A DNA stretch of 64,000 nt, taken from contig CAJUBL010000004.1 in assembly GCA_910584665.1 (NCBI GenBank), positions 8,144 through 72,143 on the forward strand. The letters run 5' to 3'. Each line of letters opens with the position of its first letter. Position 1 is the stretch's first letter. Origin of the DNA: an uncultured Muribaculaceae bacterium (GTDB taxonomy: Bacteria > Bacteroidota > Bacteroidia > Bacteroidales > Muribaculaceae). The notes beneath the pieces are model-generated. The model made no database searches. It saw nothing but the letters and a program-made list of their open reading frames with translations, and was not told where the DNA came from. The translations under genes were made by a program, and so were the position numbers. Shown here piece after piece: positions 37,227 to 45,508 of the stretch.

Positions 37227-39236
37227 ATGTCTAAATTAACTGCCATGGCCACCTGTGTTGCTATCACAGCGGCTCTTACCGCCTGCCGCGGAAAAGTCGA
37301 CGATACGTTCGACTACCATGCCGACCGCTTCGAGGATATCGAAGTACTGCGTTACAAAGTCCCCGAATTTGAGAATCTATCGCTTGACCGGAAGAAACTC
37401 ATCTACCATCTCACCGAGGCTGCCATCGCAGGCCGCGACATACTGTGGGATCAGAACTGCAAGTACAATCTAAGCACACGACGTCTTCTCGAAGACGTGT
37501 ACACCGGTTATAAAGGAGATCGCGAGGATCCGGAATTCAAGGCTTTCGAGACATACCTGAAACAGGTATGGTTTGCCAACGGTCTTCACCATCACTACTC
37601 AATGGACAAATTCTCGCCCAAGTTCTCGCAGACATGGTTCGAAAGCCAGGTTCAGGCTCTGCCGCTCAACCTCAGGAACGGTCTTGACACCGATATCATA
37701 TACCGGTACATCTTCGATCCCTCATTCATGGCCAAACGGGTTAATCAGGCTGCCGGAGAGGATCTTATCGTCACCTCCGCGATGAACATGTATGACAACG
37801 TCACTCAGGAACAGGTAGAAAAATACTATGCGGGAATCAAAGACACGACCGATCTCACACCAGTATCATACGGACTCAACACCCAGGTAACAACCGATGC
37901 TGACGGCAATGTTATCGAAAAGCAATACCGCGTCGGAGGGCTGTACAGCAATGCTATCGAACGGATCGTCGAACACCTCGGCGAGGCCGCCAGATATGCC
38001 GAGAACGACATACAGCGCACCTCGATAGAACAGCTCATGGATTACTACCGTACCGGTGATCTGCGCAAGTTTGACGAATACTCGATCACATGGGCCGGAG
38101 ATACCGCGTCACACGTGGATTTCATAAACGGCTTCATCGAGAGTTACGGCGATCCGCTTGGCATGACCGGATCATGGGAATCGATTGTCAACTTCAGGAA
38201 CAGCGAGGCTTCGGAACGCACCGAAACCCTGTCGGCCAACGCCCAATGGTTTGAAGACAATTCACCGGTCGATCCGAAATTCCGCAAACCACACGTCAAG
38301 GGAGTATCGGCCAAGGTAATAACCGCCGCCATACTGGCCGGCGACGCCTACCCTGCCACACCGATCGGAATCAACCTGCCGAACGCAAACTGGATACGTG
38401 CCTCTCACGGTTCCAAGTCGGTAACCATCGAGAATATCACCCAGGCCTATGATGCCGCCTCTCACGGCAACGGCTTCAACGAGGAGTTTGTTCCTGATGC
38501 CGACACGCGCAGACTGCTCGACGACTACCTTTTCATAACCGACAATCTGCACACCGACCTGCACGAATGTCTCGGTCACGGTTCGGGACGTATACTCCCG
38601 GGGGTAGATCCCGACGCCATGAAGGCCCACGGCTCAACCATCGAGGAAACACGCGCAGATCTCTTTGCCCTGTACTATCTGGCCGACCCGAAGCTCATCG
38701 AACTGGGTCTGCTTGACAACCCGGAAGCTTACAAAGCCGAATATTACAAATATATGCTTAACGGCCTGATGACACAGCTGCAGCGCATCGAACCGGGCAA
38801 GGACATCGAGGAGGCACACATGCGTAACCGCGCCCTCATATCACGCTGGGCACTGGAAAAAGGTGCTGACGACAATGTCGCCTCTCTGGAGAAACACGAC
38901 GGCAAAACCTATCTCGTGATCAACGATTACGGGAAACTGCGCCAGCTGTTCGGACAACTTCTCGGCGAAATACAGCGCATCACGAGCGAGGGTGACTACG
39001 AGGCAGGAGCCGCACTTGTAGAGCAGTATGCCGTCAAGGTTGATCCCGAACTGCACCGCGAGATACTCGACCGTTACTCCACTCTCGATATCGCGCCCTA
39101 CAAAGGATTCGTAAATCCGGTATATACTGCGGTAACAGACAGCGACGGCAATATCACAGACGTCACAATAGATTATACAGAAGGCTATACCGACCAGATG
39201 CTACGCTATTCACGCGACTATAACTATCTGAAATAA
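37227..39236 (+). CDS. Dipeptidyl peptidase III family (M49) lipoprotein
   Basis: A 669-residue zinc peptidase predicted to remove dipeptides from the N-terminus of oligopeptides. The metal-binding motif HECLGH (His446, Glu447, His451) and the second motif EETRAD with Glu473/Glu474 are present; M49 is distinguished by this six-residue HExxxH form. A lipoprotein signal ends LTAC near residue 20, so it is predicted to be in the periplasm or at the outer membrane, while the eukaryotic homologue is cytosolic. It starts 28 bases after the methyltransferase gene and ends 34 bases before hppA. Confidence 0.92.
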   Translation: MSKLTAMATCVAITAALTACRGKVDDTFDYHADRFEDIEVLRYKVPEFENLSLDRKKLIYHLTEAAIAGRDILWDQNCKYNLSTRRLLEDVYTGYKGDREDPEFKAFETYLKQVWFANGLHHHYSMDKFSPKFSQTWFESQVQALPLNLRNGLDTDIIYRYIFDPSFMAKRVNQAAGEDLIVTSAMNMYDNVTQEQVEKYYAGIKDTTDLTPVSYGLNTQVTTDADGNVIEKQYRVGGLYSNAIERIVEHLGEAARYAENDIQRTSIEQLMDYYRTGDLRKFDEYSITWAGDTASHVDFINGFIESYGDPLGMTGSWESIVNFRNSEASERTETLSANAQWFEDNSPVDPKFRKPHVKGVSAKVITAAILAGDAYPATPIGINLPNANWIRASHGSKSVTIENITQAYDAASHGNGFNEEFVPDADTRRLLDDYLFITDNLHTDLHECLGHGSGRILPGVDPDAMKAHGSTIEETRADLFALYYLADPKLIELGLLDNPEAYKAEYYKYMLNGLMTQLQRIEPGKDIEEAHMRNRALISRWALEKGADDNVASLEKHDGKTYLVINDYGKLRQLFGQLLGEIQRITSEGDYEAGAALVEQYAVKVDPELHREILDRYSTLDIAPYKGFVNPVYTAVTDSDGNITDVTIDYTEGYTDQMLRYSRDYNYLK

Positions 39237-39270
39237 ATCACTTTCAATAATACATAAAAACCTAATCACC

Positions 39271-41493
39271 ATGGTACAACCTATCTTCTGGATAGTACCC
39301 GTCGCCTCGGTCATAGCGTTGCTTCTTGCCTGGTTCTTCTACCGCGGCATGAAGAAAGAGAGCGAGGGTACCGACCTAATGAAAAAGATTGCCGGTCATG
39401 TGCGCAAGGGCGCCATGTCCTATTTGAAACAGCAGTACAAGATCGTAGGCATAGTTTTCGCCTGCCTCGTGGTACTATTCGGCGTAATGGCTTACTTCAA
39501 CCTTCAGAACCCCTGGGTTCCTATCGCGTTTCTCACCGGTGGTTTCTTTTCGGGACTGGCCGGCTTTCTGGGAATGAAGACAGCCACACACGCATCTGCC
39601 CGCACGGCTAACGCAGCCCGCGAGTCACTGAACCACGGCCTTCGTGTCGCCTTCCGCTCAGGAGCTGTCATGGGTCTTGTAGTAGTAGGTCTCGGACTTC
39701 TTGACATCTCTTTCTGGTACATCCTGCTCAACTATGTTGAGACCGGACTTGAGGGAACAGCCAAACTGTGCTTCATCACAACCACAATGCTTACTTTCGG
39801 CATGGGTGCGTCGACACAGGCTCTGTTTGCACGCGTAGGCGGCGGCATATACACAAAAGCCGCCGACGTAGGCGCTGACCTCGTTGGCAAAGTTGAAGCC
39901 GGCATTCCCGAGGATGACCCGCGTAACCCCGCCACCATCGCCGACAACGTCGGTGACAACGTCGGTGACGTAGCGGGCATGGGAGCCGACCTCTACGAAA
40001 GCTACTGCGGCTCCATTCTGGCTACCGCCGCACTCGGTGCCGCAGCCTACATGACAACAGGCGATACCGACATGCAGTTCAAGGCTGTCGTAGCCCCTAT
40101 GCTCATAGCAGCCGTAGGCATCATCCTGTCTATCATAGGCATCTTTGCCGTCAAGACAAACGAGAACGCCTCGATGAAGAACCTGCTCAACTCGCTGGCT
40201 GTAGGAACAAATCTCAGTTCCGTACTCATTGTAGGCGCGACATTCGGCATACTCTACTGGCTCGGAATAGCCAACTGGGTAAACCTGTCGCTGGCCGTAG
40301 TCGTAGGTCTTCTCGTAGGCATAGTCATAGGACGCGCCACTGAGTACTACACATCCCAGTCATACAAACCGACACAGCGCCTCTCGAAGAGCGGCGAGAC
40401 AGGCCCGGCCACAGTTATCATCTCGGGCATAGGCCTTGGCATGGTATCGACAGCAATTCCCGTGATATCAGTCGTTCTCGGCATAATACTCTCCTACGGT
40501 CTTGCCGCCAACTGGGTTATGGGTGACGTGAGCCACGGGCTGTATGGCATAGGCATAGCCGCCGTAGGCATGCTCTCGACACTCGGAATAACACTGGCCA
40601 CCGACGCCTACGGCCCCATCGCCGACAATGCCGGCGGAAACGCCGAGATGGCCGGCCTGGGCAAGGAAGTACGCAGACGCACCGACGCGCTCGATTCGCT
40701 GGGCAACACCACCGCCGCCACCGGCAAGGGATTCGCCATCGGTTCGGCTGCTCTCACCGGACTCGCACTGCTCGCCAGCTACATAGAAGAGATACGCATA
40801 GGTCTGGAACGTGTAGGTACAGGTGTACTGCAGCTCGGAACCACCATAGGACCCGACGGTCAGGAGATAGCCATAACCAAAGCGCTTCACGAGGCCACTT
40901 TCACCGACTTTATGAATTACTATCACGTTGATCTCATGAATCCGATGGTATTGTCAGGCATGTTCATCGGAGCCATGATGGCATTCCTGTTCTGCGGTCT
41001 GACAATGAACGCTGTAGGACGCGCCGCCGCCCACATGGTCGACGAGGTACGCCGCCAGTTCCGTGAGATCAAGGGAATTCTCACCGGCGAGGGAGAGCCC
41101 GACTATGCCCGTTGCGTACAGATATCGACCAAGGGAGCACAGCGTGAGATGGTGTTCCCGTCTATCCTGGCCATCATCGCACCGATCGTGACCGGTCTGG
41201 TATTCGGTGTTCCAGGTGTCATCGGTCTGCTCATAGGAGGTCTCTCGGCCGGCTTCGTGCTCGCCGTGTTCATGGCCAACGCAGGCGGTGCATGGGACAA
41301 CGCCAAGAAATATGTCGAGGAAGGCAACTTCGGCGGTAAAGGCAGTGAGGTACACAAAGCGACTGTCGTAGGCGACACCGTAGGCGATCCATTCAAGGAC
41401 ACATCCGGCCCCAGCCTGAATATCCTCATCAAGCTCATGTCAATGGTCGCCATTGTCATGGCCGGGCTGACAGTAACCTGGAGCCTGCTGTAA
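39271..41493 (+). CDS. hppA: Membrane-bound K+-dependent pyrophosphatase (ion pump)
   Basis: A 740-residue polytopic enzyme with about 16 helices that couples pyrophosphate hydrolysis to ion export. The catalytic acidic region [30 protein letters not shown] (in two parts) and the later mirrored Asp motifs are present. At the K+-selecting position, [10 protein letters not shown] has Ala482 and Gly485 instead of Lys/Thr, the signature of K+-dependent enzymes. Characterised Bacteroides relatives pump Na+ together with H+, so the ion here may be Na+, H+ or both. It ends before a perfect terminator hairpin. Confidence 0.95.
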   Translation: MVQPIFWIVPVASVIALLLAWFFYRGMKKESEGTDLMKKIAGHVRKGAMSYLKQQYKIVGIVFACLVVLFGVMAYFNLQNPWVPIAFLTGGFFSGLAGFLGMKTATHASARTANAARESLNHGLRVAFRSGAVMGLVVVGLGLLDISFWYILLNYVETGLEGTAKLCFITTTMLTFGMGASTQALFARVGGGIYTKAADVGADLVGKVEAGIPEDDPRNPATIADNVGDNVGDVAGMGADLYESYCGSILATAALGAAAYMTTGDTDMQFKAVVAPMLIAAVGIILSIIGIFAVKTNENASMKNLLNSLAVGTNLSSVLIVGATFGILYWLGIANWVNLSLAVVVGLLVGIVIGRATEYYTSQSYKPTQRLSKSGETGPATVIISGIGLGMVSTAIPVISVVLGIILSYGLAANWVMGDVSHGLYGIGIAAVGMLSTLGITLATDAYGPIADNAGGNAEMAGLGKEVRRRTDALDSLGNTTAATGKGFAIGSAALTGLALLASYIEEIRIGLERVGTGVLQLGTTIGPDGQEIAITKALHEATFTDFMNYYHVDLMNPMVLSGMFIGAMMAFLFCGLTMNAVGRAAAHMVDEVRRQFREIKGILTGEGEPDYARCVQISTKGAQREMVFPSILAIIAPIVTGLVFGVPGVIGLLIGGLSAGFVLAVFMANAGGAWDNAKKYVEEGNFGGKGSEVHKATVVGDTVGDPFKDTSGPSLNILIKLMSMVAIVMAGLTVTWSLL

Positions 41494-41516
41494 ACTCAGG
41501 ATTATATATACCATAG

Positions 41517-41563
41517 ACAATCGGGATTGTAGTTGAATTACCACAATCCCGATTGTTCTTTTT
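41517..41563 (+). terminator. Intrinsic terminator after hppA
   Basis: A perfect 14-bp stem: 41517-41530 pairs with 41543-41556 around a 12-base loop. A T-rich run follows (41556-41563, broken by one C). Confidence 0.88.
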
Positions 41564-41609
41564 GTGTCATATTGATCTATGAACCCGACCAGGCTTCATA
41601 AGTCGACAC

Positions 41610-41644
41610 AAAAAAATCCGGGCTCCTCATTAACAGAACCCGGA
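41610..41644 (-). terminator. Terminator of the minus-strand secreted-protein genes
   Basis: Read on the minus strand, TCCGGG (41639-41644) pairs with CCCGGA (41617-41622), with two further pairs after a mismatch, and is followed by seven Ts (41610-41616). It would end transcripts from the genes at 43697-41758, but beyond the inverted repeat at 41651-41738. Confidence 0.7.
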
Positions 41645-41650
41645 AGAATC

Positions 41651-41738
41651 AGAGTGTGTTTGAATTTAACTCAAGATATATTTGAAATGATTCTTTTCCT
41701 CTCGATTGATTTTCATGTGTTAAATTCAAACACACTCT
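41651..41738. repeat. Perfect 20-bp inverted repeat with 48-base spacer
   Basis: 41651-41670 (AGAGTGTGTTTGAATTTAAC) is the exact reverse complement of 41719-41738. The 48 bases between hold no reading frame of note. It lies in the 3' untranslated region of the minus-strand genes, before their terminator. It could be a long RNA hairpin, a tiny MITE-like element with its terminal repeats, or a remnant of an insertion sequence. No clear target-site duplication flanks it. Confidence 0.75.
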
Positions 41739-41757
41739 TAATATTTATCGCAGTTGA

Positions 41758-42456
41758 TTATAAGCCGTAAACAGCCAGATGTCCGCAATCCCAGTAAGCC
41801 TCAGTAACCGCCATAGTTCCTGAGAGAATCTTACCCCAACCCTGAACGACACTGAAGCGTACTTTAGAGAACTCAAACGATGATGTAAACACACCTACCG
41901 GAGCATAATGAGTTACAGGATCGACCTTTTCGTTAAGGCCCGTAACTTCATCACCAAGCTGTACCCACTGACCGGAGCTGTTCATAGCGTATATCTTAAC
42001 TATCTTTGGGAAGCAACTGCTTCTGTTACCGCCACGCAGGGCGATCTCGAAAGCTATATTCCGGACATTCTTCTCCAGATCTATATCTACATACGAGTTA
42101 TAGGTCTCATCGAAGTGATGACCGTCCCAATAGCATGTTGTGAAATAACTGTTCAGATCAGGACTGAACAACCCGGCCAGATGATCGCCATCCTTACCTT
42201 CTAAATTGTATGGGCCATTGTGGCAGCCTACAGCTCCATCGGGTGTGGAAGCCTTCTCGGGATCGACAGCGATAGGAAACGACTTGTAATTATCAGCAAA
42301 CGAGGCCTGTGCGAATGATAATTCCCGGATATCCGACAAGACAAACGTGCTCACCGATCCATCCTTTAATTCTATATGCATTCCGGTTCCATAATCCTGC
42401 GCCATAACGACAGCAGTCGAGAACAACGCGATTGCGAGTATTGATATTTTTTTCAT
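41758..42456 (-). CDS. Secreted protein with discoidin-like domain (paralogue 1)
   Basis: 232 residues. A signal peptide (MKKISILAIALF, cleavage near VMAQD) is followed by a short beta-unit (DGSVSTFVLSDIRELSF) seen at the N-terminus of many Bacteroidales surface proteins. Then comes a domain with YNSYVDIDLEKNVRNIAFEI split over a beta-sandwich pattern and KIVKIYAMNSSGQWVQLG, resembling F5/8 type C (discoidin, galactose-binding) folds, and a C-terminal CGHLAVYG. A carbohydrate-binding role is inference. It follows its paralogue by 32 bases. No catalytic motif or C-terminal sorting domain is seen. Confidence 0.75.
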   Translation of the reverse strand: MKKISILAIALFSTAVVMAQDYGTGMHIELKDGSVSTFVLSDIRELSFAQASFADNYKSFPIAVDPEKASTPDGAVGCHNGPYNLEGKDGDHLAGLFSPDLNSYFTTCYWDGHHFDETYNSYVDIDLEKNVRNIAFEIALRGGNRSSCFPKIVKIYAMNSSGQWVQLGDEVTGLNEKVDPVTHYAPVGVFTSSFEFSKVRFSVVQGWGKILSGTMAVTEAYWDCGHLAVYGL

Positions 42457-42488
42457 TATAATTTCTATTTATAATAAATACACCATAA

Positions 42489-43196
42489 TTATTTACCATA
42501 CACAGCCAGATGACCGCAAGACCAGTAGCCTTCGTTAACACCAAGGGTGCCCGCCAGGACTTTTCCGCGACCCTGAACAACACTGAAGCGCACTTTTGAG
42601 AACTCAGACGATGATATAAACGGACCTACAAGGGCATACTTTGTTTCCTGGTCAATTGCATCATTAAGACCGGTCTTCTCACCGATAAAAACCCATTCGC
42701 TTTCCTTGTCATCATATACATAGACTTTGACCCACTTGGGGAACGTACCTCCCCACCAGTCTAAATTCTTTGCACGCGGGCATATATCAAAGGCTATAGT
42801 ACTGATTTTCTCCGGCAATTCTATATCAACATACGAGTTATAGGTCTCATCATAGTGGTGACCGTTGAAGTAGCAGGAGTGGAAATATCTGTCGGCATTG
42901 GAATCAAACAGTCCTTCGAGACCGTAACCGTCGGTACCTTTCTCTCCTGCATTATTCAGACATTCATCATTGGCATCGTCAGGGGTAAAAGCCTTTGCAG
43001 GATCTATTTCAATCTGATACTGTCTGTAGACATCGACGAATGATAAATCACTGAACGTTATTTTATTGATATTGCTAAGAGTAAAAGTTTTAACGGATTC
43101 ATCATTAAGTTTTACATTCAGCGCGGTTGCTGAATCCTGCGCCATTACAGCAACCGTCGAGAGCAAAGAGACAAGGAGTAATGATATTTTTTTCAT
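42489..43196 (-). CDS. Secreted protein with discoidin-like domain (paralogue 2)
   Basis: 235 residues, same layout as the downstream gene: signal peptide ending VMAQD, a beta-unit ending NINKITFSDL, a galactose-binding-like domain (YNSYVDIELPEKIS, PKWVKVYVYDD) and the end CGHLAVYGK. Long identical stretches with the neighbour at both DNA and protein level (for example ETYNSYVDI and SEFSKVRFSVVQG) show a tandem duplication. It starts 12 bases after the type IX-domain gene, so all three are probably one operon. Function is unknown; binding of glycans or other surface ligands is possible. Confidence 0.75.
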   Translation of the reverse strand: MKKISLLLVSLLSTVAVMAQDSATALNVKLNDESVKTFTLSNINKITFSDLSFVDVYRQYQIEIDPAKAFTPDDANDECLNNAGEKGTDGYGLEGLFDSNADRYFHSCYFNGHHYDETYNSYVDIELPEKISTIAFDICPRAKNLDWWGGTFPKWVKVYVYDDKESEWVFIGEKTGLNDAIDQETKYALVGPFISSSEFSKVRFSVVQGRGKVLAGTLGVNEGYWSCGHLAVYGK

Positions 43197-43208
43197 ATTG
43201 ACTTGTGT

Positions 43209-43697
43209 TTAACGGATATATTTAACGGTCTTGTTATTGGCTCTTATCACATAGACACCTGATGCCAGAGAATTCAAGTCAAGCGAGACTTTACCGACAC
43301 CCTCGCCCTGCATGACACAGACACCACCTATGCTGTACACCGCCACTTTCAAGGGATCACTGTTACCTGAAGTGACACTGATAGCACAGCCATTGACAGT
43401 GATGGAAATCCCATCGTCAAACACTCGGTTTATGGCCTCGCCTGAATTGCCCTCCAGATCAAACGTAATGTTCTCGAGAGTGAGAACATCGATCTGCTCC
43501 ATCGGCATATTATCGGCCGACGTAAAGTTCATAGAGTTTCCGGTAAACGATATACTGCCGATCGACTTAACGGCGATTTCAGTCGTTTTTCCATTGGTAC
43601 TTCTGAGCACCATCTTCGGACCTGCACTGTCAGCATTAGCCTGCATACCGGACGCTACCGCAAATGCGACTGCAATTACAAAGTAAAAATGCCTCAT
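43209..43697 (-). CDS. Small secreted protein with type IX-like C-terminal sorting domain
   Basis: 162 residues with a signal peptide ending near MQANADSA. The N-terminal half repeats the beta-unit seen in the next two genes (TTEIAVKSIGSISF). The last 60 residues have VAVYSIGGVCVMQGEG, LDLNSLASGVYVIRANN and a Lys/Arg end, the form of type IX secretion C-terminal domains. Family knowledge: such domains direct proteins through the outer membrane and are often removed. The protein is small, leaving almost no cargo beyond the two modules. It heads the three-gene minus-strand operon. Confidence 0.75.
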   Translation of the reverse strand: MRHFYFVIAVAFAVASGMQANADSAGPKMVLRSTNGKTTEIAVKSIGSISFTGNSMNFTSADNMPMEQIDVLTLENITFDLEGNSGEAINRVFDDGISITVNGCAISVTSGNSDPLKVAVYSIGGVCVMQGEGVGKVSLDLNSLASGVYVIRANNKTVKYIR

Positions 43698-43782
43698 TCT
43701 AAATTGATTTAAAGTTATTAAAAATAATGAAAATTTGATTTCACGAAAATAGTGCCTGACCTAAAAACATATGCACCTTTCA

Positions 43783-43807
43783 GTACAAAAAATGTACGTT
43801 TTTGTAC
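43783..43807. promoter_or_regulatory. GTAC inverted repeat, possible operator
   Basis: GTACAAAAA (43783-43791) and TTTTTGTAC (43799-43807) are perfect inverted arms of 9 bp. The 7-base spacer ATGTACG contains a further GTAC. Such symmetry between divergent genes fits a dimeric regulator's site, or a short hairpin. No regulator gene lies nearby. Confidence 0.4.
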
Positions 43808-43866
43808 ATAGCCGCCCTATACATGTTATTTCTCACATTTATAATTATACAGATACCATAACAGTA

Positions 43867-43885
43867 CGGATACTCAGAGCCGGTC
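43867..43885 (+). repeat. 19-bp repeat, copy 1
   Basis: CGGATACTCAGAGCCGGTC. The same 19 bases with one difference recur at 46848-46866. The two copies bracket the glutamine synthetase / beta-propeller pair. Copy 1 lies 114 bases before the glutamine synthetase start, upstream of its -7 box. Confidence 0.7.
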
Positions 43886-43957
43886 CGACAATGGGACAGG
43901 CATCCGCACTATTATAGTTAAAAAATGTAAATCCGATGAAATATCATGTTTTTGATG

Positions 43958-43965
43958 TAATTTTG
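43958..43965 (+). promoter_or_regulatory. -7 box of glutamine synthetase
   Basis: TAATTTTG matches TAnnTTTG and lies 34 bases before the ATG at 44000. No TTTG occurs at the usual upstream spacing. Confidence 0.45.
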
Positions 43966-43999
43966 AATATTATTAAACGTAACCCTACCTTATAAAACC

Positions 44000-45508
44000 A
44001 TGAACGCAACCGACTACACTCTGCATCGTAATCAGGTGGTAAAATGGCTGGAGAAAGACCCGTCGACATTCACACGCGAGGATATCGTAAACTACATTGT
44101 AAACAACGATATCACAATGGTCAATTTCATGTATCCGGCTGCCGACGGACGATTGAAGACACTCAACTTCGAGATAAACGACATCGACTACCTCAACACC
44201 ATACTAACTATGGGCGAACGCGTGGACGGATCGAGTCTCTTCAGACACATAGAGGCCGGCAACAGCGACCTGTACGTTATCCCCCGCTACCCGACTGCTT
44301 TCGAGGACCCGTTCTCGACCGAACCGGCACTGAACATGCTATGTACTTTCTTTGACAAGAGCGGCAGAATACTCGACTCGGTACCCAACGCGACCCTTGA
44401 CAAAGCCTGCCGGGAATTTACCGAAGTGACCGGACTCGAGTTCCACGCCATGGGCGAACTTGAATACTATGTCATAGGCGATGCCGAGGAGCATTTCCCG
44501 GCAACCGATCAGCGCAACTACCACGAGTCGGAACCGTTTGCCAAGTTCAACGATTTCAGAGTCAGATGTATGGATACAATAGCACGTTGCGGAGGCCAGA
44601 TAAAGTACGGACACAGTGAGGTTGGTAATTTCACTCTTGACGGGAAAATATACGAACAGAACGAGATCGAATTCCTGCCGGTCGACGCACGTCAGGCCGC
44701 CGACCAGCTGGTAATAGCCAAATGGGTGATACGCAACATGGCCCGTCGAGAAGGTCTCGACGTCACTTTCGCGCCAAAGATCACCACAGGCAAAGCCGGA
44801 TCGGGACTCCACATACACATGCGTCTTATGCGTGACGGCCGTAACGTAATGCTTGACGACAACCTGCAGCTTAGCGACGATGCACGGCGTCTTATTGCCG
44901 GCATGATGGAACTCGCGCCCTCGATAACGGCATTCGGCAATGCCAATCCAACCTCCTACTTCAGGCTTGTACCCCACCAGGAAGCACCAACTAACGTATG
45001 CTGGGGCGACCGCAACCGTTCGGTACTCGTCCGCGTACCATTGGGCTGGAACACCCGTGAGGATATGAGCGCGATAGCCAATCCCCAGCAATCGCCGACA
45101 ACAGTCGATCCCACAACAAAGCAGACCGTCGAGATTCGTTCGGCCGACTGCTCGGCCGATGTCTACCAGCTCATAGCCGCACTGGCTGTAGCCGCACGTC
45201 ACGGATTCGAGATGCCAGACGCACTCAGGGTGGCTTCCGACACATATGTCGATGTCAACATCCACGACGCCGCTCACGCCGACCGTCTTGCCACACTTGC
45301 CACACTGCCGGTAAACTGTGCCGACTCTGCATCCCGTCTGGAACAGCAACGTGACATATATGAAAGCAAAGGAGTATTCTCGCCTGCCATGATCGACAGT
45401 GTGATAACACGCCTGCGCGGATACCACGACGAAAACCTCGCGGCAGAAGCCAAAGCCGATCCCGCACTGATGGCTTCGCTTGTGAAAGAATACTTCTATT
45501 GCGGATGA
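44000..45508 (+). CDS. Glutamine synthetase family protein (type I-like)
   Basis: A 502-residue enzyme predicted to join ammonia to glutamate using ATP. The N-terminal beta-grasp domain (TMVNFMYPAADG) is followed by the catalytic barrel with MGELEYYV, GSGLHIHMRL, the RLVPHQEAPTN region and WGDRNRSVLVRVP. No adenylylation site of the E. coli kind (NLYDLPPEE) is seen, so control by adenylylation is not expected. It differs from the long GSIII enzymes (about 700 residues) that Bacteroidales also carry. It might act on a related substrate. The next gene overlaps its stop by 4 bases (ATGA). Confidence 0.88.
   Translation: MNATDYTLHRNQVVKWLEKDPSTFTREDIVNYIVNNDITMVNFMYPAADGRLKTLNFEINDIDYLNTILTMGERVDGSSLFRHIEAGNSDLYVIPRYPTAFEDPFSTEPALNMLCTFFDKSGRILDSVPNATLDKACREFTEVTGLEFHAMGELEYYVIGDAEEHFPATDQRNYHESEPFAKFNDFRVRCMDTIARCGGQIKYGHSEVGNFTLDGKIYEQNEIEFLPVDARQAADQLVIAKWVIRNMARREGLDVTFAPKITTGKAGSGLHIHMRLMRDGRNVMLDDNLQLSDDARRLIAGMMELAPSITAFGNANPTSYFRLVPHQEAPTNVCWGDRNRSVLVRVPLGWNTREDMSAIANPQQSPTTVDPTTKQTVEIRSADCSADVYQLIAALAVAARHGFEMPDALRVASDTYVDVNIHDAAHADRLATLATLPVNCADSASRLEQQRDIYESKGVFSPAMIDSVITRLRGYHDENLAAEAKADPALMASLVKEYFYCG

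Larger units (their letters stand above)
43698..43999. other. 302-base gap between divergent genes
   Basis: An AT-rich divergent intergenic region with no coding frame I can support. It contains an inverted repeat with three GTAC units at 43783-43807, the first copy of a 19-bp repeat (43867-43885) and a -7 box for glutamine synthetase (43958-43965). For the minus-strand gene only a weak -7-like TATTTTCG at 43744-43751 is seen. Confidence 0.7.
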
